DNA of 64,000 nt, taken from Ascidia mentula. Its lineage: Eukaryota > Chordata > Ascidiacea > Phlebobranchia > Ascidiidae. The notes below the pieces were generated by a model. The model was not told where the DNA came from. It searched no databases and saw only the letters and a program-made list of their open reading frames with translations. Below are positions 37,880-49,500 of this stretch, piece by piece (the first letter of the stretch is position 1; the number at the start of each line of letters is the position of its first letter). The translations under genes and the position numbers were made by a program. The DNA is taken from positions 3,167,001-3,231,000 of the forward strand of contig OX387204.1 of assembly GCA_947561715.1 (NCBI GenBank), written 5' to 3'.

Positions 37880-40800
37880 GGTCTTTGACAAGAAAGCGAA
37901 CAAGCACATCCCAATCACACGAATATGCTTCCTGCTCAAACCACAGAGAACATGCCTCACTCCGTGCAAGAAAAACCCCTATAACAGTGGTAGGTGATGT
38001 TTGTCCAAAATGTAATTGAACCTATATTGGTTTTGTGTCAATAAAATTTTGGCTATTTAATTTTTTGTTTAATTTACCCCACAAAGCAAACTGCTGTATG
38101 TACTTATATTGATTTGCACCACAGTAGTTTTAAGTAGCAAAAAAAATTAAAAGTATATTTCTTTCGTACAAACATGTATATAAATATATATACTGATTTG
38201 AAGGTGTTTTTAATTTCTTTAAATACCAAAAAATCTTTGATTTTGATACCAATAAAATGTGTAAACAGTTTCTGTTTAACAACAGGGCGGCAGTTGGGAT
38301 GACAACAGCGTGGGCCATGGCTCTGTGGCAGCCCGGATGAGAAGAGAAAGAAACAAAGCAGTTCGAAGAACACAATCAAGTGCAACATACACCTACAACC
38401 CAGTAGACACACACGGTATTTGCAACAAGCTTGTCAGTAATGCCTTGACTGTGAATTTCTTTTAAAATTGGGCTGGCAAATGCCCGAGACTGTCTGGGGG
38501 TGTTGCTGTGTTTACTTACCAAGTAAAATATCCTGTGTGTCGCAAGTGCTGTGTTGGTTGAGTGAACGTTCAACCAATATTTGCTTTTGTCTATAACTGA
38601 TATATTGTTGTACATGTGACAATAGATGCTCATCGAATTAAGGGGAATATAATAGCCACTAAAAATTATTAACTAGGGTTGCTTAAATTTCTTTAAACCA
38701 ATCGTAAACAGTGTTTTTGAAAGTGCACATAAGCTTTTTTTTACCATTGCACATGTCAAGGTTATTTCACCTACAAACTACGACGATAGTAGCATGTCAA
38801 TTAATGACTGCCTCAACTAACTCAGACAAAAATGGGCAGATAAATGCTTTTGGTCATGTAATAAAATAAAAAAATGGCATAATATTTTGTCATCTGACTT
38901 CAGTGTATCTTACTCCTTTTAAAGCATGTGTAACAAGCACCCTTAACCTGATCAATACCACCTCGCTATCACCATGGAAACATCATGAACGCCTTCTGTG
39001 GGATGATGATGAACTGCATGGTGGTCATGGGAACCAGTCAGCTGCTGCCAAACGCTCCGCTGGAAGTTTGTGCAATATAAGCACTACAAGTGAGTACTTC
39101 TATGGCTTCACCAAGTTCTATATAAACACACAAAAGACCGAAACATGGGTTTGCACTTTTTTGAGTGATAATTGTTTTTTAAATCAATGTGAGGCCAATG
39201 GCACTTAAATTACAATGGTTAGATTGTGTTGTGCTTATTGCTTTGAATAATGTTTTATATTTTAGTGCCAAGCCATAACTGGGACTCAAGATCTATTCCC
39301 GATTATTCAAAGATGAACCATCGCAGTAACTTCAGGCATTCATTTACTTCAGGTACAATTTGAATGCATATTCATATAGCTATATATTTCTAATCAGCAT
39401 GTATCTTGTCAATCCTTACTATCTATTAAGATTAACCTTTGTCGAACAAACCAACACAGAATGTTATTTGCCCTCCGTCCATTGTTGGTCGCATTTTTAT
39501 TTCAAAAACTTCACAGATGCGTTTTTTATAATTGGCAGTTTACTTCCCAAACTATCGTGTCATGTAGAGTGTTGCTAGTAGTTACTTAGGTTTTTGTGGT
39601 TGTCTATGACTTGCAGCACTTCATGTTGTTGAATTAAGACCTCTTCAGACTTTGCCATGCTAAACATTTTATGCACTATTTAGGTGTATGTACTTGTGTA
39701 GTTTATTATCCACAAAATGTACAAATAACAATGTGAGTTTTTAATTCATGTATATTTGTGCAGTTCATGCAAGTTGTATTGTTAGTATTCATGAGCTATT
39801 GCCACAACAAAATAATCTATTGTTCATGCATGTAAATACGTCATATTACAAACAACTTTAACATATGAAAGCCTTGGAAAACACTGAAGCACAAAGGTTT
39901 GCATGGTGGGCCCACCTTTTTATTGTACACAAAAAATTGGTACACACATGAACAATAAGCCTGAGCATAAAAGGGCAAGGGTACTGATAAGCTTGCCGAG
40001 GTACATCAGCAAAATTACACAGTGAATTCTTTTTAATTCTTTTTAGCTAACCATCATTCAAGTCCAACTTCGGGTTGTGCTTCAATCGCAAGTTCAGATC
40101 TCGATTCTGCCGACCTGGCTTTTTTCAGCATGAATGATGACTCATCACTTTTCGATGGAGATTCGTTATTTTCTGACACATACGGCGTCATGGACACAGA
40201 TTCTGGATTTTCCTCCAATATCTTTAACCTTCTTGAGGAAGGAACCATTAGTTGTCGGTGAGTGTTGGATTACTGAAAATGCTGCCTCTTCCTTAATAGT
40301 AAACATAATGGCATGTTGAATTGGAAGGTCCTTCTATTTTTACCTTTCCTTGATGTATGATTGGTTGTGTTTTTTTGCAATGTATTGATGTTTATGAAAT
40401 GCACAAGTACCACATTGTTTTTGTTTAGGGTGACATTTCATTCTATATATATTTATAAAATTGTACTGAAAGAAAATCGGCTTTTGTTTTTGTTCGTGAT
40501 GGTCTTTTATAAAGTATTTTGTTTGTACAGTGCTAGACTGCATATAATTGATTATTTAAAAGCTCACAACAAGAGGGCATTTATTACATTTATTGCATTA
40601 CTATATCACAAAAAAATCACTTATTTCTTAGCAGCTTCAATAAATGATAATGACAAGTAATTTAATGTTTTGTATTCCACAAGCTTTTTCGATTTCCTGT
40701 GCTTCTACTACTCGTAAAGTAGATTGTATCACTTTCCACCTCATCTCAATAACCACAGTTTCCCACCTAAAATTGGCAAAACGGGATTGGTAGGAAATCT

Positions 40801-43800
40801 ACAATCCAAACATCTGCAACCTGTTTCGTTTTGTGGTCTCTTCACAATGTTCACATTATACATAAGTGCGCGACATATTGACATACGGGCATGAATTATT
40901 CATCACAAATACGCAGGACGCCATTCCTAAATGGAGATTGGCCCGATTCGATCAGCGAGCTCGATTTTGACTGCAGCGAACAACAGAACGATATTTCCAA
41001 CTGCGACGCCCACTCTGATATTGGGCCAAGTTGCTCTGTTCCCACAGATAGGAACAAGTAAGTACAAGTCGCAACGAGTTCAATGCATTATCGTAAATAC
41101 TAATACAGACCGCACATCATGCACGCCTAGCCATGAAGCTCACACCCTCAGGAATGAATTTTAAATGTTACTAGCACAACTTTGTGTCCACGCTTCTAGT
41201 TCTAGAATACATGTTTCGCGTTTTATTATAGCATCGTCAGTTCTTAAATGCTGCTGGTTAGGTAGATTTCATGTAGTAAAAACAATTTATTGCTGCCTCA
41301 TGAATGAATTAGAATAAAAAACAACGTTCGTGCAAATCTCGGAATATTGGGATCCCGCAAAAAGCCATCACTACGTTGGAGTTTAAAAAATTTTTGTTGC
41401 TTTATATTTTTACGGGAAACAAAGCAGTTTTTCTGCAAGATGCATCAAAACTTTTACAAACAAAAAAATTTTACTTAACATTTTAAAACACATCAATAAC
41501 AACAATCGTGTCAGTATTAAAACTTCGGACAGTTTTGCAAATGTCCTATGTTCCACAGAGCGCAGTTAGGGACTTGTATTTCTGTTCGTAAATTCTGCAG
41601 TTTGATTCGCCACATAATAAGTTGTGCCAAAAACCGCTACGCCCTCACGGATAAATTAAGTTAACTTGACATGCTACGGCAAAACGCAAACCTCCCATTT
41701 AAAAAAGTATCAAATCCAGAGATCACTTACGCCCGTTGCCGTGGCAACCGTGCATGTGGTTTTGGCACAGCACAACCATTTCCCGCCACGTCGCCCACGG
41801 GAGAGGCATGCCTTCCTCATCCATTGCAAAGACAAACTATACCTTACCTCAGTCAACATATCCAGGATATGGCAGACAATGCCATTAACCGCAAATGACG
41901 TATAAAATTTTGTCTTTATTGTGTTTTATCTACAAATAATATACGACGTGTACTATACGTACCTACACAAGTTTACCATAACGGCAAATGGATAAGCCAA
42001 TAAAGTTTTAAACCCTTCACATTGACATAAATTGCTTGTGTTTGTAGATTGAAGAAACGTCAGGCGCGGCCAAAGTCGAACGTTCTGGAAATCGACGAAC
42101 AGGTACCACCGTAGAATACCACAATGCAGCATGCCCACGCTGCTCGCGTTGCTGTAGAAATCCATTTAGTAGTTTTGTTTAAAGCTACTCAGAAGTGTGA
42201 AATAAAAACATGGCTGTAAAAAAATAACTCTCTCACATGACATGCAATTGTGCAAGGGAGTTGCCATCCCACAAAAAATGTGAGAAAATTTGAAGTCGTT
42301 TAAGCAAAACATCCTCAGTGACCTCATGTAAATCTCCAACAGCTTGAGAAACAGTCAGACATGACAGGCCAAGGTAAACGTGACTGGGTATTGGCAGAGC
42401 AGATACCTGTATTTTCCAATATGTCGATCTCCTGTGTTTGTGAGAGGTTATCGATCTATTTCGATCGTATTTCACTAACGCACAGTGAAAACCCACTGCC
42501 AGGATTTGTGAGCCACCGATTAGGCATGTATGCCTCCTTTATTACTGCTTGTTGACTTGCGTCCAATGTTAAGTGCATCGGATCATAAGTTATCGAATTC
42601 TGCCCTTCAAATATGACTAATTTTGTTGACTGAAAACGAACAGTTTTTTTATTGCAGCCGAAATAACATATCAGATAAATCTTAAGACACCTAACTTAAG
42701 ACAAAGTTTAAAAATAACTACATTCAACTGACGGATATATCGTCCTCCGGGTATATTCGTACCGATCATCCATTTTCGACGCAGAAATCACTTCCCTCCC
42801 AGAAGAACGTCACGCAAAACGACGACCAACCAACAGATCCTGACATATACCTGACAAACCCTTGTGGTGTCCTGCGGAAAAACATGACGCAACAACCTCA
42901 TGATGACGTCATGCGTTACGTCATCGGCCAGGCACAGCGAGAAGTCTGCGATTCAATGTCTGTGCCGCCGGAGGGAAGCGGGCGGTTAAAACTTGATTTA
43001 AGTGCTTCGAGTATGGACGTGAGTTTGACACTTAAAAGTGGAGAGTGCGACACTAGGTCCGAGGAACCCGATACTCCGGTCGCGGAGACTAAGATGCTCG
43101 TGGCGCCCGACGAGGTACAGCCTCCACAGCTGGGTATTTTACAACACCCGCCTGAAGACGAAGTTTCAGCTCCCATCGGGGCAACGGAAAATAACTCTGT
43201 ATTGTTGCAGCGCACTTGTCTAGTTCAACAAGTACAACGGTACCAACTACAGCCTCCTCAGTCTGAGGTAAAACCTGTTGTCCTATGCCCCAAAACCCAG
43301 CAAGCTGTGTACCACGTACAATCGTTTCAAAACCCCACCCCTAGTCATCCATTGCGAACTGATGCGTCACCGATAGTGCTGCAAAAACAGCAGCAGCTAC
43401 AGAGGCACAAAGTGCCGAGCGAAGTATTAAACCCAGCGGTAAACGCTTCAAGGCCAACCCTGTATCCCAGTACCGAAAACACCATCAAAAAGTTTGCCTC
43501 GACCAATCTGGACGCGCCAGTGCAAGTCCAACTTCACACTGCGTCCGCTCGCCACTCCGTGACGCCATCTTCCCGCGTGCCAATCGTACTGAGCATCAAC
43601 AACTGGAATGGGATGCCCCAACAAGAGCGCTTGGGATTCATTGAGCAGCTGAGCGAACGGGTTAATAGGACGATGGGTTTGCAGGTAAGTGGCGCTGTTT
43701 TTCTTGTCTACGAGCAGGACGTTCTTGAATTCGACGGATAGGTGTAAGTGTCATTTGCAATGTTGCAACTTTTGCTCAATAAGCGATTTAGTTCGACGTG

Positions 43801-45166
43801 GTGTATGACGTTGACTGGCTTGTCCTTGTTGTACTTGCGCATGACGTGGCAGTTTCAAAAATATGACAATTGGCCTGACGTCCGTCATGCTATGACCTTT
43901 TAGGGGTGGTTTTACTGAAAAAACTCTATCGATTTTCAGTGTTTCAAATAAACGTATGCCGGAAACAACGAAAAATAACAGGGTCAGCTTGTCTTCCCAT
44001 TTACGTCAGATATAATAGTATTAAGTTTACACTTCTAAATTTTAGACAATGTAGTTTTATTTAAATTATTGAAATCAATCGTGCCACACGTTGGTCTGCC
44101 ACCCGGTAGCCACAAAACATAGAGATGTCACTCAACATTCAGTCGTCGAGCGCCCCTAAATAATAGTAAAGAACCACTGCCTTACATTGACACGTAATCC
44201 TAAAGCATTTCAAACCCAACAACTTGATGCAGGAACATCTTGAGATTGTGAACATCATCGGGGCAGGCGACACCAGCAAAGATTCAACCAAACACTCTCC
44301 CGTATCTGTATCTATCGACGACATAGACAGCCATAAGTTATCGCGCGTACTCGGGTTTTTGGAGACTCGCAAGACGGACGACTCTCCCACTAAGAGCGAG
44401 GAACCACCGAAGCCGCCTGAGACCAACTTAAGGAGGAGCAACAGCGACGGGAACTTACCGAAAACCGTAACTGACGCCCAAAAAGAAAATCGGGTTAGTG
44501 GAACATGTCGTGGAAGTTATATTGGGCGGGATTTTATAGAGAAAAAAAACCTGATTCGCGTCATAAAAAAGGAATTCAAAGAAAATGGTGAAATTAATGC
44601 AGAAAAATCACGATTCGGTGCCACCACGAACTTCCAAGACAAGATTATCAGCACGGAAATATTGTTGGTATAACTGTTTGAAACGACAAGTGTCGGGTGC
44701 GGGTTTAAGAATATTTTCACCCCTGATGTACACACGAGTTAATTCCTTTCTTGAATCTGCGGTTTATGGCATGAAACTCCAAACTTAAAAAAATTTGTTG
44801 AAATAATCCGACACTGACTTTTGAAACAAATCGGTGAGAAATTTTTCAAACAAATTTAGGTAAAATTTAGGCAACAAAATATAATCTACATCGGTTTGAC
44901 TCGAATCTGGCGGCCAATTAAAGATATAAAAAAGTGTAGAAAAAATTTCAAGAGTTAAGCTCGATTGTATAAAAAATCTAACCCCTGGCCTGTTTTCACA
45001 GCGTCGACAGCGGCAAGCCCGCAAGTGGGCGAAACTGATGAAGCAGCGGCAGCGCAAAGAAAACCGTCAGCTCATGAAAGAGCACAAGAGTGGACTCTTT
45101 GTTAACGAGAAAAAAGTCAAAATCGCCTTCGAACCCGAAGAAGATGTTGACGTCACTGACATATAA
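37880..45166 (+). CDS. FAM199X: FAM199X-like nuclear protein (10 exons seen; 5' end uncertain)
   Basis: Function is unknown; human FAM199X is a 388-aa Ser-rich, probably nuclear protein. Exons: 37880-37989, 38286-38415, 38925-39089, 39266-39352, 40047-40257, 40917-41057, 42048-42102, 42785-43684, 44233-44493, 45002-45166, with all junctions in phase. The family core spans the last exons: WNGMPQQERLGFIEQLSERV, NRTMGLQEHLEIVNIIGAGD, SIDDIDSHKLSRVLGFLE, RRSNSDGNL, then the basic coiled segment RKWAKLMKQRQRKENR and KSGLFVNEK..DVDVTDI at the end, matching human EYIEYLSRKVSTEMGL and SGLFLNEE..ADVDVLM. The acidic Ser-rich part (SGCASIASSDL, DTDSGFSSNIFNLLEEG) matches the human N-terminal half. The first exon enters in phase 1; the true start is missing, or a spliced leader is used and translation begins at the ATG in exon 2. 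The 900-nt exon is extra relative to human. Confidence 0.88.
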
Positions 45167-45346
45167 GCCTTTCTATTACCCGGGAGTTACCCCTAGTTAC
45201 TACTGTATTGCGGCTTTTGATGACCATGTGCCATTGTGACAATTCTTTTTTTCCACTGTTACGCTTTTAGTTTGATTGCACTTGCACCCAGCACCAAACC
45301 AGTGCGCCCAAAGTTGAAGCTGCTTCTCTTTTGGCTTGACGAATTA

Positions 45347-45352
45347 AATAAA
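45347..45352 (+). terminator. Poly(A) signal candidate of FAM199X
   Basis: AATAAA, 181 nt after the stop codon. Confidence 0.5.
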
Positions 45353-45618
45353 ACAAACACAGTGTTGCAGAAATGTCGATTTCAAAAAACAAACAGGTTT
45401 GACGTAGTTTATGTACGTACATTCTGTCCAGATGGATTTCGGTGCAAAGTGTCAACGACAAATGAAATTATAATAGAAATTCAATCTTCGAATTCAGCGC
45501 ATTAAAGATAATCTGAATAAAATCCTCTTATTCATTTTTCACCAACATTACAAACAGAAAAGAGAGCGATGTTGTCGGTGGGAAAAATAGTTTGGCTCGC
45601 TGCAACCTTGCTGGGCAT

Positions 45619-45634
45619 AGGTTGCCGACCCCTG
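45619..45634 (-). mobile_element. Solo hAT terminal repeat remnant
   Basis: Read on the minus strand, CAGGGGTCGGCAACCT is a near-canonical end of Charlie-type hAT elements, followed by TATGCCCAGCAAGGTTGC. No matching opposite end or 8-bp duplication is found nearby, so it is a truncated or very diverged copy. Confidence 0.4.
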
Positions 45635-46503
45635 CCGTGAGGAAAGGTCTATCAGTTCTTTTAGCATAATCTCCTTCTGTTTTTTTTGTCAGACAAACCT
45701 GCTACCATCGCTGCATATTTTTTGAGGAAATGATATCCTTCATGAAACAAAAACTTTCATGAAACTTTTCAGGTCATTGGTTAGCTACATATTTTCAACC
45801 TACCCGCAATCAGTCCGGGTTACCGAAAGTTTTTTCAAGAAAAGGATGCGGTCAGCCGGCTGCGGTACTTCGGACACGTTTGGGCTACTAAAATGTATAA
45901 GGATAAATCAGAAGCACATAAAGTCATGAAATAAATTACAGAGAGAACAAATTCTCACAGATGATTTGCTTTACGGTTGACTTTTTGATCAATAAACACA
46001 TACTGCAAAAATAGGTAAGCGCAAAGAAAGTGAAGGGCCAACAAAATAGTGAAGCGCGATGTGCGAAAACATACAAGCGAGTGTGCGTAGAAGTTGCAGT
46101 TGTAAATTCGTCGTATGTATTTATTTTTTCTCTTCGGTTTTCACACGAACGGCAGAGCAACAAACGGTTACCGTAGTTAGCAAGACAGAGTGAGCTGGAA
46201 TTAAGCCGAGGGCTCGTCAGCAGCGAAAGACGGTCTCTTCGTTCAAATAAGGAGGCGATATTAAAGTTTATGTTTTCTCTGTGGTATTTGTATTTTGAAA
46301 ACTTTTTTTGGTGATTACGGTTTGTTGATATTGTTGATTTACTTAGTAATTAGGACAAGAAATGCCTACAACGTACACCCGAAGAAACGTTTGTTTCATA
46401 ACTTTTCATTTTGCAGAACTGTCAAATTGGTTGAAACTTAGGTCCAGGTAGCTGGTTTCGGATATGTGTACGTTGCTGGAGTCGTGACCATCATGCTTTG
46501 AAA

Positions 46504-49500
46504 ATGGCAGCCAATAACAGAGTGGAGTTTAATGCGACCGTAGGCCAGGGAGAATCCAAAGTGGACATTGTTTATCATGAAAATGGAATGAGCTCGTCAC
46601 AAAACGGCGATCAACAAGAAAGGCAAAACCCAACCAAAAAGAGAGGTAAAATATAAAATGCACTAAAAAAGGCATTCATTTCAAATTTCGGTTTGGCTAA
46701 AAAAATTTAAGATAATAATGTCAAAAACTTTTGTTGGCTTGTGTAAAAAGACTTTGTATACTCAATGCAGACTGGAATGTTTGTAATTTGCTTGACATTT
46801 TTTTTCAATCTAGAGCAAAATTGTGCACAATTTGTGTCATAACGTTGGTATATCGTGTTAATGAAAGAAGAATTTAATAATTTTGTGTTTGTCATTTATT
46901 ATGCAACAGTTAGTTAAATAAAAGATAAATTTTGGATTATTCCCAATCATGCTAAGTAAACAAGTTTTTAATTGTGTTTGTTTGCTTGAACATACTCTTT
47001 AAATTGTCAATAAATTGATTGCATTCTTTCAAAGGTGCAAAACCCAAGCTCTTTGACCGGTCAAATGAAAAGTGGTGGAATCCAAAGCATGATTCAAAAG
47101 TTCTCCAGAAGCATTTTAATAAAACCAGTTTCCCGCAAGTCCGGTAAAAGAATATTCTATAATTTTGTGCAGATGAGAGATGTGATTATGTTTTACTTGG
47201 TGCTGTTTATTCATAAAGTTAAATTGATTATGGTTTGGTGAGGACGTACATGATTAATTGTAAACATATATACTACTTTTGTCTTATGCAATAAAAATGT
47301 GCTTAATTGCAGGGACTTCTTTCACAATGCGCTACTTTTTGTTTGTATTTCTTGCATTGCCTGGATAATCTATTATGTGTCTGTTCGAGATGCAGCCTTT
47401 CCTTACCCATCCTGGTTGGCTGGTGCAATCTGGGGTGTCCTCCTTGTTCTTTCCTGTCTGATAATGCTAGTTTTATCCAAACAGTGAGTACAAAAGCTTT
47501 ACCTACATATGTGCCCGTACTTTTTTTATGTATAAATATACAAAACTAGCAAAAAATAAGTTTTTATTCCCACTATTCTTTTGCAGGAGTTTATATTCCA
47601 GGTATCAAAATCACTTTGCATTAGTTTTCCTTGCGATCATTGTGGTGACTTCATTGGTAGTGACTTACTTTTCCCACATGGTCATCTCAAGCGCTGGGAG
47701 TTTTGTCATCACTGCAGAGACCATTGTTTTGATATATTTGGTGTGCCCACTACCTGTGCCCTTCTCCACACTTATTGCAGTCATTTTTTCGATCGTTACT
47801 GAGGTGTGTGAGGGTTTCAAGTAGGATGATAAATACTCATACTGGTACATAGTGTTGTTGTGGTATGTGTCAAGTGTTGTTTTTGCTTGACATAAAAGGA
47901 ATCGTATTTTTAGTGTTACCACACATTAATTCACATGAAAATTTTGTATGTTTTTGCATAGTTGGCCTACCTATGTGTAATTTCTATTACCAGTAGGTAT
48001 TGGTACTTAGTGCATATAAATTTGGGACACCCTTCATAACAAAGTGTTGTTTTAATTTGCAGGTTCTTATTCATACCGGCAGTTATCAACAACTCATTTT
48101 CGTTTCTCCCCTTCCCTTGTCCAAGAGTGTGGTAGCTCGCATTTGTCTTCACGCTGCCTTGCACATCATTGGTTTTCATGCACTACACAATCTTCAGATT
48201 CTAAGACACAGCTCCTACTGGAAGGTTTGTAAAGAAACTAAAATGGGCTGAAAATCAGTTTTATATGGTTCTGTATGGTGCTGGATTAGGTGATACAATT
48301 TTTCAATATTGTCTTGTTGATTTATAAAATCATCTATGGTATTATATATATTTTGGTTTGGGTAAAAAATAAATGGTTTAAGATTGCATTCAAATGTTAT
48401 TGTGTAAAAGTATATCTTGTTTGGTAGCATTGCTCTGTGGTTGAAGTGGAAAAATTCCATTGAGTTCATTCATGACATAAATAGCTTTATTCAAGAGTAA
48501 CATAATCCACCCAAAGCCACCTGCAAAGGTAGCAGTGTTAGTCTTGCATGACGTGATTTAAGCCCAGCCCATCGTAAGTGACAATTCTTTGGCTAGATGT
48601 AGGTGGATATCCTGTTTTTTACCACACTAAATTATGTGTGGTTGTATCCTATGTTGCTTGAGTGACAGTTGGTTACTCCCATCCTCTGCACGTACCTGCT
48701 TATGACCTGTGGCAATTGCATTCACTGGGAATGTAAAAAAATGACTTATTTCGGATAGAATGGATGAGTGTGTCACTTTGCCTAATGGAAGAGTAGTGCT
48801 TCAATCTTTTTGCTGCACTTTAAATTGAATTATGTGTCTCAACTAAAAGCTTCACACGTTTACAAATGAATTGCAATCGGAGCTAAAAGCTGCTGCCCTT
48901 TTGTATTCTTAATCCGGTGCAGGCTGCACTTAAGGCATGCTCACTAATTGATCACCCAAGCAAATGGCCAATGCATCATCACTGGCACAAACCCTTACAC
49001 TGTGCTCACCAATGATTTATTTGTACTGGCAGTGGCCCCACTTATGTGATAAGTGTAATTGGACTTGGCAAAACTGTACCCTTGACAACCGCTGTGGTAA
49101 CTTTTCTGCTCCACTTAGGACAGCTGTGTTTAAAAATGAACCACCAACTGTTGTCATTATTTAGTGGCTCATTTGTTTTATCAACACTAAAGGTGTCAAT
49201 GAGCTTGGGCAGGATTGACGTTTCCCGTTCCTGGTTAAACATTAGTTTGGCGCTTGGTCCTACCCTGATATTTGCCCTTGGTATTTCACACATTCAGAAA
49301 AAAAGCAATCTGGGATGTCATTCTTTTTTAAAATCACTTTTTTACTGTTTGCAAAACATGTTTTGACTGATGCAACAATAGTTTATCATATGTGTGCATC
49401 AATAATAAAATTTCGGACGGTTCGTGACCATATATATTGCATTGATTTTAAACAGAAAATCAAGATCATATAAAACTATGTTGTCCAGTCTTAGTGTGAT

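Larger units (their letters stand above)
45167..46503. other. 3' flank of FAM199X and upstream region of ADCY9
   Basis: The poly(A) signal of the upstream gene and a fragment of a hAT end lie in the left half; the right half should hold the cyclase promoter and 5' UTR. No other gene is seen. Confidence 0.5.

Noticed and set aside
44090-44170. hAT-like CAGTGGTTC end on the minus strand in a FAM199X intron
   Set aside because: Only one short match, no partner end and no target duplication; too weak to call.
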